Shown: positions 41,065 through 49,794, numbered from the stretch's first letter. The stretch is DNA of 64,000 nt from Methyloversatilis discipulorum (GCF_000527135.1 NZ_AZUP01000001.1:3931535-3995534); one strand, 5' to 3'. The notes: generated by a model not told the origin, from the sequence alone. Made by a program: numbers and translations.

Positions 41065-42429
41065 ATGAACAACGCCCTCGGCTGGCTCGGCATCTTCCGC
41101 CTCGGTCTGGTGCAGACCGCGCTTGGCGCCATCGTCGTGCTCACCACGTCGACGCTGAACAGGGTCATGGTGGTCGAACTGGCCTTGCCGGCCATGCTGC
41201 CCGGCATTCTGGTCGCGCTGCATTACGCGGTGCAGATGCTGCGGCCGCGCCTCGGTCACGGGTCGGATCTGGGTGGGCGGCGCACGCCGTGGATCATCGG
41301 CGGCATGGCGGTACTGGCCGCCGGCGGCACGCTGGCCGCCCTCGCCACCGTGCTGATGGCCGATCACTTCGTCGCCGGTGTCGCCCTGGCGGTGCTTGCC
41401 TTCGTTCTGATCGGCGTCGGTGTCGGCGCCGCCGGCACTTCACTGCTGGTGCTGCTCGCCAAGCGGGTGGACGACGGCCGTCGCGCCGCGGCCGCCACCA
41501 TCGTCTGGATGATGATGATCCTCGGCTTCGCGCTGACCGCCGGCATCACCGGCAAGCTGCTCGATCCCTTCTCCGGCGAACGTCTGCTGCAGGTCGTTGC
41601 CGGCACCTCGTTCTGCGCCTTCATGCTGGCGCTTTTCGCGGTGCGCGGTGTCGAGGGCGCGGGCCCAGCAGTGAAACCGTTTTCGACGGGGCTGCCGGAC
41701 TCTCCTCCACAGTGCACCCCATTCCGCGCTGCACTTGCCCAGGTCTGGGGCGAGTCGCATGCGCGGCTTTTTACACTGTTCGTTTTCGTGTCCATGCTCG
41801 CCTACAGCGCGCAGGATTTGATACTCGAACCCTTTGCCGGCACCGTGTTCGGCTATTCGCCGGGACAGTCGACGCAGCTGTCCGGCCTGCAGCACGGCGG
41901 CGTGTTCGCCGGCATGCTGCTGGTGGCGCTGACCGGCACCGTATTTGGCGGCCGGCAGATCGGCTCGCTGCGGCTGTGGATCATCGGCGGTTGCATCGCG
42001 TCGGCCTGTGCGCTGTTCGGTCTCACGGCCGCAGGCTTCGGCGGCCAGGGCTGGCCCTTGCGCGAAACCGTGTTCCTGCTCGGCGTATCCAATGGCGCGT
42101 TCGCGGTGGCGGCGATCGCGTCGATGATGCGCCTGGCCGGCCAGGGCGGCGCCGGTCGCGAAGGCGTGCGCATGGGACTGTGGGGGGCGGCGCAGGCGAT
42201 CGCCTTCGCGCTGGGCGGCTTCGCCGGCACTGTCGCGGTCGACCTGACGCGCGCCCTGATCGCCGAACCGGGCATCGCCTATGCGCTGGTGTTCGGCGGC
42301 GAGGCGCTGCTGTTCATCGTGTCGGCCGTCATGGCGACGCGGATTTCCGGCCTGCAGCCGGCGACCGTGGCGGCGTCTGCGCCTGCCGCGCCGTTGCCGC
42401 TGATGCCGCGCGTGGAAAGAGAGGCCTGA
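41065..42429 (+). CDS. BCD-family (PucC/LhaA-like) membrane protein of the bchG-bchP operon
   Basis: The 454-residue product is an MFS-type protein with about twelve helices. It contains STLNRVMVVELALPAMLPG and GHGSDLGGRRTPWIIGGMAVLA, and in the second half AYSAQDLILEPFAGTVFGYSPG. This set marks the PucC/LhaA/BCD family. The copy between bchG and bchP is conserved in purple bacteria (orf427/428 type). It is thought to help in pigment handling or complex assembly, but its function is not established. It begins 1 bp after the bchG stop. It is distinct from LhaA at 26901 and from LH2-linked PucC, for which no puc genes are seen. Confidence 0.9.
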   Translation: MNNALGWLGIFRLGLVQTALGAIVVLTTSTLNRVMVVELALPAMLPGILVALHYAVQMLRPRLGHGSDLGGRRTPWIIGGMAVLAAGGTLAALATVLMADHFVAGVALAVLAFVLIGVGVGAAGTSLLVLLAKRVDDGRRAAAATIVWMMMILGFALTAGITGKLLDPFSGERLLQVVAGTSFCAFMLALFAVRGVEGAGPAVKPFSTGLPDSPPQCTPFRAALAQVWGESHARLFTLFVFVSMLAYSAQDLILEPFAGTVFGYSPGQSTQLSGLQHGGVFAGMLLVALTGTVFGGRQIGSLRLWIIGGCIASACALFGLTAAGFGGQGWPLRETVFLLGVSNGAFAVAAIASMMRLAGQGGAGREGVRMGLWGAAQAIAFALGGFAGTVAVDLTRALIAEPGIAYALVFGGEALLFIVSAVMATRISGLQPATVAASAPAAPLPLMPRVEREA

Positions 42430-42431
42430 TC

Positions 42432-43601
42432 ATGGAAAGCTACGATGTGGTGGTGGTCGGCGGCGGGCCCGCCGGGGCCACCGCGGCGACCGATCTGGCG
42501 CGACGCGGCTACGCGGTGCTGATGCTCGATCGCGGCGGGCGGATCAAGCCCTGCGGCGGCGCGATACCGCCGAAGGCGATCGAGGAGTTCCGCATTCCGG
42601 ATGAACTGCTGGTCGCCCGTGCCCGTTCGGCGCGCATGGTGGCGCCCAGCGGGCGCGAGGTCGACATGCCGATCGACGGCGGTTTCGTCGGCATGGTCGA
42701 TCGCGAGCAGTTCGACGAATACCTGCGCGAACGCGCCGAACTCGCCGGCGCACACCGGCGCACCGGCAGTTTCCTGCGCGTGAGCCGCGACGGTGCCGGC
42801 TCGGCCGTCGTGCATTACCGGGTCGGCGAGCAGGGCGAGCGCTGCGTGCGCGCCCGCGCCATCATCGGCGCCGACGGTGCGCTGTCGGCGGTCGGCCGGC
42901 AGTGTGTGCCGGGCGCCGACCAGGTGCCCTGCGTGTTCGCCTACCACGAGATCGTGCGCGCGCCGCAGACCGGTTTCGACGGCAGCCGCTGCGATGTCTA
43001 TTACCAGGGCCGGCTGTCGCCGGACTTCTACGGATGGGTGTTCCCGCACGGCGACACGGTCAGTGTCGGCGTCGGCTCGGCGCGCAAGGGCTTCTCGATA
43101 CGCGGCGGCGTCAGCGCGCTGCGCGACAGCGCCGGCCTGAGTGCTGCCGGCACCGTTCGCCGGGAAGGCGCGCCGATTCCGATGCGCCCGCTGCGCCGCT
43201 GGGACAACGGACGCGACGTCGTGCTGGCCGGCGATGCGGCGGGCGTCGTCGCGCCGGCGTCCGGCGAAGGCATCTACTACGCGCTGAGTGGCGGCCGGCT
43301 GGCGGCCGAGGCGGTCGACGCCTATCTGGTCACCGGTGACGCGCGCGCGCTGAGACTGGCGCGCAAGCGCTTCATGAAGGCGCACGGCCGCGTGTTCATG
43401 GTGCTCGGCATCATGCAGCGCTTCTGGTACGCCAGCGACAAGCGGCGCGAGCGCTTCGTCAGCATCTGCCGCGATCCCGACGTGCAGCAGCTCACCTGGC
43501 AGGCCTATATGCACAAGCGACTGGTCCGTGCGCGGCCGCTGGCGCATATGCGCATCTTCTTCAAGGACCTGGCGCACCTCTGCGGCATCGTGTCGCCATG
43601 A
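42432..43601 (+). CDS. bchP: Geranylgeranyl diphosphate/bacteriochlorophyll reductase
   Basis: BchP is an FAD- and NADPH-dependent reductase that hydrogenates the geranylgeranyl tail to phytyl. The 389-residue product starts MESYDVVVVGGGPAGATAA with the dinucleotide-binding motif. It has LDRGGRIKPCGGAIPPKAIEEF and DVVLAGDAAGVVAPASGEGIYYA, all BchP/ChlP hallmarks. ATG 42432 lies 2 bp after the previous stop. The stop overlaps the tspO start (ATGA). Confidence 0.96.
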   Translation: MESYDVVVVGGGPAGATAATDLARRGYAVLMLDRGGRIKPCGGAIPPKAIEEFRIPDELLVARARSARMVAPSGREVDMPIDGGFVGMVDREQFDEYLRERAELAGAHRRTGSFLRVSRDGAGSAVVHYRVGEQGERCVRARAIIGADGALSAVGRQCVPGADQVPCVFAYHEIVRAPQTGFDGSRCDVYYQGRLSPDFYGWVFPHGDTVSVGVGSARKGFSIRGGVSALRDSAGLSAAGTVRREGAPIPMRPLRRWDNGRDVVLAGDAAGVVAPASGEGIYYALSGGRLAAEAVDAYLVTGDARALRLARKRFMKAHGRVFMVLGIMQRFWYASDKRRERFVSICRDPDVQQLTWQAYMHKRLVRARPLAHMRIFFKDLAHLCGIVSP

Positions 43602-44089
43602 AGGCGTCGACGGCCACGCGCTGGAAGCCGGTGGCCGTCGCTGCACTTGCCGCGCTTGCGGTGGCCGGCCTGGGCGGCGCGATGACCGATCTGAGCGACT
43701 GGTACCGCGCGCTCATGAAACCTTCCTGGCAGCCGCCGGACTGGGCTTTCGGGCCGGCGTGGACCCTCATCTTCGGTCTGGCCGCCGCCGCCGGCGTGCT
43801 CGGCTGGCGTCATGCGCCGGACGCGCGCGGGCGGCGCCAGCTGCTGGCCATGTTCGCCGCCAACGGCGGCCTGAACGTGTTGTGGAGTGCGCTGTTCTTC
43901 CATCTGCGCCGCCCGGACTGGGCGCTGGCCGAAGTCGTGCTGCTGTGGCTGTCGGTGGTGTTCCTGATGGTCCGCCTGCGACCATGGTCCGCACGCGCGG
44001 CCGCGCTGCTGCTGCCGTATGCGTTGTGGGTGGCTTTCGCTGCGGCACTGAACCTGTCCATCGTCCGCCTGAACGCACCCTTCGGCTGA
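43598..44089 (+). CDS. tspO: Tryptophan-rich sensory protein TspO
   Basis: TspO is a five-helix membrane protein that binds porphyrins and, in Rhodobacter, negatively modulates photosynthesis gene expression via tetrapyrrole efflux and the PpsR/AppA pathway. The 163-residue product has the family motifs WYRALMKPSWQPPDWAFGPAW and NGGLNVLWSALFFHLRRPDWAL, with many tryptophans. It is the last gene of bchG-transporter-bchP-tspO (4-bp overlap with bchP). It lies just upstream of the PpsR-like/bacteriophytochrome pair, a suggestive location for a tetrapyrrole sensor. Confidence 0.95.
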   Translation: MKASTATRWKPVAVAALAALAVAGLGGAMTDLSDWYRALMKPSWQPPDWAFGPAWTLIFGLAAAAGVLGWRHAPDARGRRQLLAMFAANGGLNVLWSALFFHLRRPDWALAEVVLLWLSVVFLMVRLRPWSARAAALLLPYALWVAFAAALNLSIVRLNAPFG

Positions 44090-44347
44090 CGCGACCTACT
44101 TTTTGACACCAGTCACGTGTGCCGGCCGGCGACTTGCCGTAGCATGCAGGCGTTAAACTCAAGCAATTGAAGGCGTTGTCGCGATTGCGCCGTCGGCAGT
44201 CCGGTGATCAGCGGGGGTGCTTCCGTTGAATTGCGCGTACCGGGCTTTTCCGAACCACGCGGCAGCGCATGTCCCGGTCCAGGCCGGGCCCGAAATTTGC
44301 AGCAGGTCGGTCCCGTATCTCTCCGTCCTGCTAACCAGGCCCATGCC

Positions 44348-45535
44348 GTGAACAAGCTACCGAACGATCCAGGAGACCTGAGCGCCTTCTCCGATGTGGC
44401 CCCGGAGTTGGCCGACATGCTGGTGTCGGTCGCCAGCGACATTGCGCTGGTGATCGACGACAAGGGCGTCATCCGCAGCGTCGCGCTGGGCGGCACCGAG
44501 CCGGTCAGCGCCGCCGCCGGCGAATGGCTGGGCCGCCAGTGGATAGACACGGTGACGCCGGACACCCGCCGTAAGGTCGAGGACCTGCTGAGCGAGGCGG
44601 CCGAGTCCGGCGTTTCACGCACCCGCCACATCAATCACCCGTCGCTGGCCGGCAGCGATCTGCCGGTGGCCTACACCGCGGTGCGCCTCGGCCACGGCGG
44701 TCCGCTGCTGGTGGTCGGACGTGACCTGCGCGCCGTCTCGGCGATGCAGCAGCGGCTGGTCGACGCCCAGCAATCGATGGAGCGCGACTACTGGCGCATG
44801 CGGCAGGCGGAAACCCGCTATCGCCTGCTGTTCCAGATCGCCACCGATGCCGTGCTGGTGGTGGACGCCGACACCTTGCGCATCGTCGATGCCAACCGCG
44901 CCGCCGGCCGACTGTTTGGCGGCACCGTGCAGGACATGCCGGGCCGTCAGGCCGGCTACGCGCTGGCGCCGTCCTCGCTGCCCGCACTGGAGGAATTGCT
45001 GGGCACGGTGCGGGTGTCCGAGCGCCCGGGCGACGCGATGCTCGACCTGGCGTCGGGCGGTCGCATCCATGCCTGGGTATCGCTGTTCCGCGACGAAGGC
45101 AGTACGCTGCTGTTGATGCGCGCCTGGCCGGAAGGCGGCCAGATGCCGCCGGCGGTCGACGATGCGATGCTGCCGGAACTGGTGCGCCTGACACCCGATG
45201 CGGTCGCCTTCACCGACGAACAGGGGGTGCTGCTGAGTGCCAACCCGGCTTTCGTCGAGCTGGTGCAGGGCGTCGACATGGCGTCGCTGCGTGGCCGCTC
45301 GATGGCGGAGTGGCTGTCGGGCGAGAGCGACGGACTGGGCGGCCTGCTCGCCGCGGTGCGGCAGAGCGGCACGCTGCGTCTGGCGACGCGTCTGCGCAAC
45401 CAGCGGGGTCACGACGTCGATGTTGAACTGTCGGCCGTGCTGATCCATAACGGAGACTCGAACACCATCGGTCTCATCATCCGCGCAGTGCAGCCGCGCG
45501 GCCCCGGCGCGAGGGACAGGGGTCAGATGCACTGA
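44348..45535 (+). CDS. PpsR-like PAS protein lacking the DNA-binding domain
   Basis: The 395-residue product is a clear paralogue of PpsR at 38479. Shared segments include VIDDKGVIR in the N-domain, HINHP, GRDLRAVSAMQQRLVDAQQS in the Q-linker, YRLLFQIATDAVLVVD in PAS1 and ARLTPDAVAFTDEQGV-like PAS2 with HDVDVELSAVLI. It stops just after PAS2 (IIRAVQPRG), where full PpsR continues for about 70 residues into the helix-turn-helix. Only 13 bp remain before the next gene, so no HTH remnant is hidden downstream. It has no cysteine. GTG 44348 is the chosen start, because upstream in-frame residues do not resemble PpsR. It probably forms complexes through its PAS domains but should not bind DNA itself. 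Confidence 0.85.
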   Translation: MNKLPNDPGDLSAFSDVAPELADMLVSVASDIALVIDDKGVIRSVALGGTEPVSAAAGEWLGRQWIDTVTPDTRRKVEDLLSEAAESGVSRTRHINHPSLAGSDLPVAYTAVRLGHGGPLLVVGRDLRAVSAMQQRLVDAQQSMERDYWRMRQAETRYRLLFQIATDAVLVVDADTLRIVDANRAAGRLFGGTVQDMPGRQAGYALAPSSLPALEELLGTVRVSERPGDAMLDLASGGRIHAWVSLFRDEGSTLLLMRAWPEGGQMPPAVDDAMLPELVRLTPDAVAFTDEQGVLLSANPAFVELVQGVDMASLRGRSMAEWLSGESDGLGGLLAAVRQSGTLRLATRLRNQRGHDVDVELSAVLIHNGDSNTIGLIIRAVQPRGPGARDRGQMH

Positions 45536-45548
45536 GCGGCCACGCAAA

Positions 45549-47708
45549 GTGAACGAACCTCTCTACAGTCCGCCTTTCGGTCAGGCCGACCTGACCAACT
45601 GCGAGCGCGAGCTCATCCACCTTGCCGGCTCGATACAGCCGCACGGCGTACTGCTGGTCGTGCGTGAATCCGACCTGCAGGTGCTGCAGGCCAGCCTGAA
45701 TACCGAACAGTGGCTGGGCGTGCCGCACGTCGAGGTGGTCGAGGCGCCGCTGCCGGCGCTCGGCGGCGACCTGGCGGCGCGTGTGCGCGAACTGGGCCGG
45801 GCGCTGACCGAAGTCGAACTGACGCCCTTCCACTGCAGCACCGGCCATGGCGGGCTGCTGCGGCATTTCGAGGGCATGGCGCATCGCGGGCAGTCCGGCA
45901 CGCTGATCGTCGAGCTCGAAACCGCCGGGCCGCCGGCCGAGGATGTCGCGGCGCAGGCCCTGCTGGCGACGGCGGTGCGACGATTCAGCGAGGCGATGAG
46001 CGTCGATGCGCTGGCGGACACGGCGGTGCAGTCGATACGCGAACTGACCCATTACGACCGCGTGATGGTGTATCGCTTCGATGCGGACGGCCATGGCGAG
46101 ATCGTCGCCGAGGCGCGCGACGACCGGCTCGACACCCTGCTCGGTCACCGCTATCCGGCAACCGACATTCCGCAGCGCGCGCGCGACCTCTATCTGCGCA
46201 ACCGCGTGCGCGTGCTGGTCGATGCCCGCTACCTGCCGGTCGCCGTCGAGCCGCGCCGGCTGCCGCACAGCGGCGAAGAGCTGGACATGTCGATGTGCCA
46301 CCTGCGCAGCATGTCGCCGCTGCACATCCAGTACCTGCGCAATATGGGCGTGACCGCCACGCTGGTGGTGTCGCTGGTGCGCGAGGGGCGGTTGTGGGGG
46401 CTGATCGCCTGTCATCACTACTCGCCGCGGCGCATCCATTACGCGCAGCGCGCCGCCGTCGACGTGCTGGCCGAGGTGATGTCGACGCGCATCGCGGCGA
46501 TCGAGAACTACGTGCGCACCCAGGTCGACGTGCTGGTGCGGCGCATGGAACTGCGGCTGATCGAGGCGACGTCGACCGAGGGCGACTGGCGTTCGGCGCT
46601 GATGCGCAACGCGCGCACCTTGCTGCTGCCGATGGACGCCAGCGGTGTCGCGCTGTTGCACGACGGCGAACTGCTGACCGCCGGCGAGGTGCCGTCCACC
46701 GAGGCAGTGCGCGCGCTGGCCGGCTGGGTGTCCGGCGAGATGAAGCAGATGCTGTTCAGCTGCGTCTCGGTCGAGCGCGCCAATCCGGCGCTGGCCTACC
46801 TGACGCCGGTGGTGTGCGGCGTGCTGGCGATCGATCTGTCGACGCGCGGCCGCAATCTGCTGATGTGGTTCCGCCGCGAGCAGCGTGCCAAGCTGACCTG
46901 GGCCGGCGACCCCGCCAAGCCCATGGTCGACAACGATCCGCTGACCTTGTCGCCACGACGCTCGTTCGAGGCGTGGTCGGAAATCGTGCGTGGCACCGCG
47001 GCACCGTGGTCGCGCGCCGATCTGGCGCTGGCGCGCGCGATCGGCGCCTCGCTGCGCGACGTGATCATGCAGACGCAGGCGGTGCGCCTGCTCATCGCCC
47101 AGCACCAGCTTGAGAAATTCCGCACCGCGGTCGACGAGTCGCCGGAGCCGCTGCTGGTTGCCGATGCGGACGGTCGCATCCTGTTTCCCAGTCCGGCACT
47201 CGCCTGCATCCTGCCGGGCGGCTGCCGGCAGCCGGCGAATTTCGACGAACTGGCGGCGCTGTTCGAAGATCAGGCCTCTGTGCGCGAGGTTTTGCGGTCG
47301 CTGCGCGAAGGACGGGTGTCGTGGCGCGGCGAGTGGCGGATGAACGGCGGCATTGCGCTGGGCGTGCGCGCCGACGTCGTGCCGGGCCCGCGCGATGCCG
47401 TGCTCGGTTGCATCCTGATGTTCACTGACCTCACCGATGCCAAGCGCACCGAGGCGGCGCGTCGCCATCTCGAACAGTCGCTGACGATGACCGGCCAGGC
47501 CGACGCGCAGCTGACCACGCGCGAGGCGCACGGCCTGCCCGACGAAGTGATGGGCGCCATCCTGGCCAATGCGAGCGTGGCGGCGATGGAACTGACCGAC
47601 ACCACGGCGTCGATTCCGGTGGCCACGCTGATCGAGGAACTGGAAGCGTCGGCGACGCGCGCCGCCGCGGTTTACGCCCGCCTGCGCGAATTCAATCGAC
47701 CGCTCTGA
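45549..47708 (+). CDS. bphP: Bacteriophytochrome with PAS-helix output and no kinase domain
   Basis: The 719-residue protein is a biliverdin-binding red/far-red sensor. It has an N-terminal PAS domain with the chromophore cysteine (Cys18, in LTNCERELIHLAGSIQPHG) and a GAF domain (about 145-305) with PATDIP near residue 203 and the histidine-containing MSPLHIQYLRNMGV. The PHY domain (about 320-500) has the tongue motif PRRSF near 469. A second PAS domain (about 515-635) and an 80-residue helical tail follow. There is no histidine-kinase H-box or ATPase. This layout is like the PpsR-interacting BphP1 of Rhodopseudomonas palustris and Bradyrhizobium ORS278. GTG 45549 starts 13 bp after the PpsR-like gene, and the 3' end overlaps the convergent heme oxygenase gene by 17 bp. 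Confidence 0.92.
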   Translation: MNEPLYSPPFGQADLTNCERELIHLAGSIQPHGVLLVVRESDLQVLQASLNTEQWLGVPHVEVVEAPLPALGGDLAARVRELGRALTEVELTPFHCSTGHGGLLRHFEGMAHRGQSGTLIVELETAGPPAEDVAAQALLATAVRRFSEAMSVDALADTAVQSIRELTHYDRVMVYRFDADGHGEIVAEARDDRLDTLLGHRYPATDIPQRARDLYLRNRVRVLVDARYLPVAVEPRRLPHSGEELDMSMCHLRSMSPLHIQYLRNMGVTATLVVSLVREGRLWGLIACHHYSPRRIHYAQRAAVDVLAEVMSTRIAAIENYVRTQVDVLVRRMELRLIEATSTEGDWRSALMRNARTLLLPMDASGVALLHDGELLTAGEVPSTEAVRALAGWVSGEMKQMLFSCVSVERANPALAYLTPVVCGVLAIDLSTRGRNLLMWFRREQRAKLTWAGDPAKPMVDNDPLTLSPRRSFEAWSEIVRGTAAPWSRADLALARAIGASLRDVIMQTQAVRLLIAQHQLEKFRTAVDESPEPLLVADADGRILFPSPALACILPGGCRQPANFDELAALFEDQASVREVLRSLREGRVSWRGEWRMNGGIALGVRADVVPGPRDAVLGCILMFTDLTDAKRTEAARRHLEQSLTMTGQADAQLTTREAHGLPDEVMGAILANASVAAMELTDTTASIPVATLIEELEASATRAAAVYARLREFNRPL

Positions 47709-48360
47709 GCGCGGCGGCGTCGCCGACCGGCAGCGCCTCGAAAATGTCCACGTGACGCAGGAAGGCGGCTTCGGCTTCGCCGGCGATGTCCGCCTGCGTG
47801 GCGTCGTCGCGCGACGGCCCGTCGAGTGTTGCGCGCAGTCGTGCGCTGAGTTCGGCTGGCGCGTGGGCGCCGAAGCGGTAGAAGCGCGTGCCGGTTTCGC
47901 CGTCCAGCGCGAAGCAGCGGGCGACGATGCGCTGCAGGATCTGTCCGCCCTGCAGATCGCCGAGGTAGCGCACATACACGTGCGCGAGCAGCAGTTCCGG
48001 CCGGCTTGCCGACAGTTCGCGCAGGCGCGCCGCGTAGTGCGCCGCCGCGTCGACCAGCGGCAGTGCGTCCGCCCAGCCGTCGCCGTGCAGTGTGGTCAGG
48101 TCGGCTTCCAGCGCGGCACGGCGCGCCAGCCCGTCGATGTCCAGCCCGGTCAGGCCGGGGTGAGCCGCATGCCGCGCCAGCGCGGCTTCGAGATCGCGGT
48201 AGATCGGGTGCAGATTGCGCAGCAGCGTGCAGTAGGCGGTCAGTCCGAGTTCGCCGCGCAGCAGCGCCGGCATCGGGCCGCTGCGCTCGACCCGCGTGTG
48301 ATGTGCTGCCGTCACCTGTCTGAGGCGCTGCGACAGCGGGGGCTGTTCGGTGGCGTGCAT
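47692..48360 (-). CDS. bphO: Heme oxygenase (biliverdin-producing)
   Basis: The 222-residue protein is a bacterial HemO/BphO-type heme oxygenase that would cleave heme to biliverdin, the chromophore of the adjacent bacteriophytochrome. Visible signatures are LRQVTAAHHTRVERS near the N-terminus with the candidate proximal heme histidine, YCTLLRNLHPIYRDLE, and AHVYVRYLGDLQGGQIL near 125-145 (distal helix GxxxGG region). It is convergent with bphP and overlaps its 3' end by 17 bp on the opposite strand, so expression of the two genes may interfere. It is the rightmost gene clearly tied to the photosynthesis island. Confidence 0.92.
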   Translation of the reverse strand: MHATEQPPLSQRLRQVTAAHHTRVERSGPMPALLRGELGLTAYCTLLRNLHPIYRDLEAALARHAAHPGLTGLDIDGLARRAALEADLTTLHGDGWADALPLVDAAAHYAARLRELSASRPELLLAHVYVRYLGDLQGGQILQRIVARCFALDGETGTRFYRFGAHAPAELSARLRATLDGPSRDDATQADIAGEAEAAFLRHVDIFEALPVGDAAALRAVD

Positions 48361-48442
48361 GGGGAAGGGCGCGTCTGCCTGTCAGTCGTGTACGGTGTGC
48401 GGATGCGGCAGCCTGCTGCCGATCTCTGCGTGGAGCGCTCGC

Positions 48443-48715
48443 ATGTCCGACCTGTTGGCGAATGGTGTGTTGATCGACCTGATCATGATAGGGGTTTTGT
48501 TCGAAGCGGCGGCACTGGCGCTGCTGCACCGCCGGTTCGGTCTGGGCTTCGCGCCGGGCCGCTGGCTGCCGACGCTGGCCGCCGGCCTGTGCCTGATGCT
48601 GGCGCTGCGCGCAGCCCTCACCGGCGGCGGTGCGACCCTGGTGCTGTTCTGGCTGGCGGCGTCCGGCGTGGCGCACGGATGCGATCTGTACCTGCGCCGG
48701 CCGCGGGCGCCGTGA
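48443..48715 (+). CDS. Small membrane protein, 90 aa, unknown function
   Basis: ATG 48443 starts a 90-residue, strongly hydrophobic protein with about three predicted helices (roughly 4-22, 33-53, 58-76). It ends in a basic tail (YLRRPRAP). A longer in-frame start at 48350 would add cysteine-rich residues that overlap the heme oxygenase start and is unlikely. It is divergent from the heme oxygenase. I do not recognise a family. Confidence 0.6.
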   Translation: MSDLLANGVLIDLIMIGVLFEAAALALLHRRFGLGFAPGRWLPTLAAGLCLMLALRAALTGGGATLVLFWLAASGVAHGCDLYLRRPRAP

Positions 48716-48807
48716 TCGACTGCAGTCTCGTCGCCGACTTCCGGTAGCATGCGCCGCGCGATCCATGCCGTACGGATCGACCCCGACAACACACACAGGA
48801 TTTCGCC

Positions 48808-49725
48808 ATGGCCGGAGCCAGCCTTCTCGCACTGATAGACGACATCGCCAGCGTACTCGACGACGTGTCCGTCCTGACCAAGGTCGCCGCCAAGAAGACC
48901 GCCGGCGTACTCGGCGATGATCTGGCACTGAACGCGCAGCAGGTGGCCGGCGTCAAGGCCGACCGCGAACTGCCGGTGGTGTGGGCGGTGGCGATGGGGT
49001 CGGTGCGCAACAAGCTCATCCTGGTGCCGGCGGCGCTGGCCATCAGCGCCTTCCTGCCGGCGGCGGTGACGCCGCTGCTGATGATAGGCGGGCTCTTCCT
49101 CTGTTACGAAGGCGTGGAAAAGCTGGCGCACAAATTCCTGCACAGCGCCGACGAAGACGCGGCGCACCACGCCGAGCACATGAAGGCACTGGCCGACGAA
49201 CAGGTCGACCTGGTGGCGCTGGAGAAGGAAAAGGTGAAGGGCGCCATCCGCACCGATTTCATCCTGTCCGCCGAAATCATCGCCATCACGCTGGGTACCG
49301 TCGCTGACGCGCCTTTCGGCACCCAGGTCGCGGTGCTGGCGGGCATCGCCGCCATCATGACGGTCGGCGTGTACGGACTGGTGGCGGGCATCGTCAAGCT
49401 GGACGACGCCGGTCTCTACCTGAGCCGCACCACCTCGGGCGCAGCGCGTGCGCTGGGTCGCGGCATCCTCGCGCTGGCGCCGTGGTTGATGAAGGCACTG
49501 TCGGTGGCCGGCACCGCCGCCATGTTCCTGGTCGGCGGCGGCATCCTGACGCACGGCGTTCCGGCGCTGCACCACGCCATCGCCCATCAGGTCGAAGCGG
49601 TCGGCGGCGTGGCCGGCGTGCTGCTGCCCTTTCTGGCGGATGCGCTGACCGGCATCGTGGCCGGCGCGATCACGCTGGCGGTGGTGCTGGGCGTCAAGAA
49701 GCTGCGCGGTAGCGCGGCGGCCTGA
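48808..49725 (+). CDS. DUF808-family inner-membrane protein
   Basis: The 305-residue product begins GASLLALIDDIASVLDDVSVLTKVAAKKTAGVLGDDLALNA-type sequence, the hallmark of DUF808 (YedI-like) proteins. It then has about six membrane helices, with a conserved charged segment (LCYEGVEKLAHKFLHSADEDAAHH) between helices. The function of the family is unknown. It is a single gene with clear spacing from its neighbours and lies to the right of the photosynthesis island. AGGA lies upstream of the ATG. Confidence 0.92.
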   Translation: MAGASLLALIDDIASVLDDVSVLTKVAAKKTAGVLGDDLALNAQQVAGVKADRELPVVWAVAMGSVRNKLILVPAALAISAFLPAAVTPLLMIGGLFLCYEGVEKLAHKFLHSADEDAAHHAEHMKALADEQVDLVALEKEKVKGAIRTDFILSAEIIAITLGTVADAPFGTQVAVLAGIAAIMTVGVYGLVAGIVKLDDAGLYLSRTTSGAARALGRGILALAPWLMKALSVAGTAAMFLVGGGILTHGVPALHHAIAHQVEAVGGVAGVLLPFLADALTGIVAGAITLAVVLGVKKLRGSAAA

Positions 49726-49794
49726 TCCGGCGCGGCCTGCGGCAGGCACGCTGCGCTGACCGCGGGCCGGCAGTTGTAAGGCAGCGACGCGGAA

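Noticed and set aside
45480..45548. Frameshifted helix-turn-helix remnant after the PpsR-like gene
   Set aside because: Only 13 bp separate the stop from bphP, and other frames of the last 60 bp show no Fis-type HTH sequence. The loss is a clean absence rather than a frameshift.
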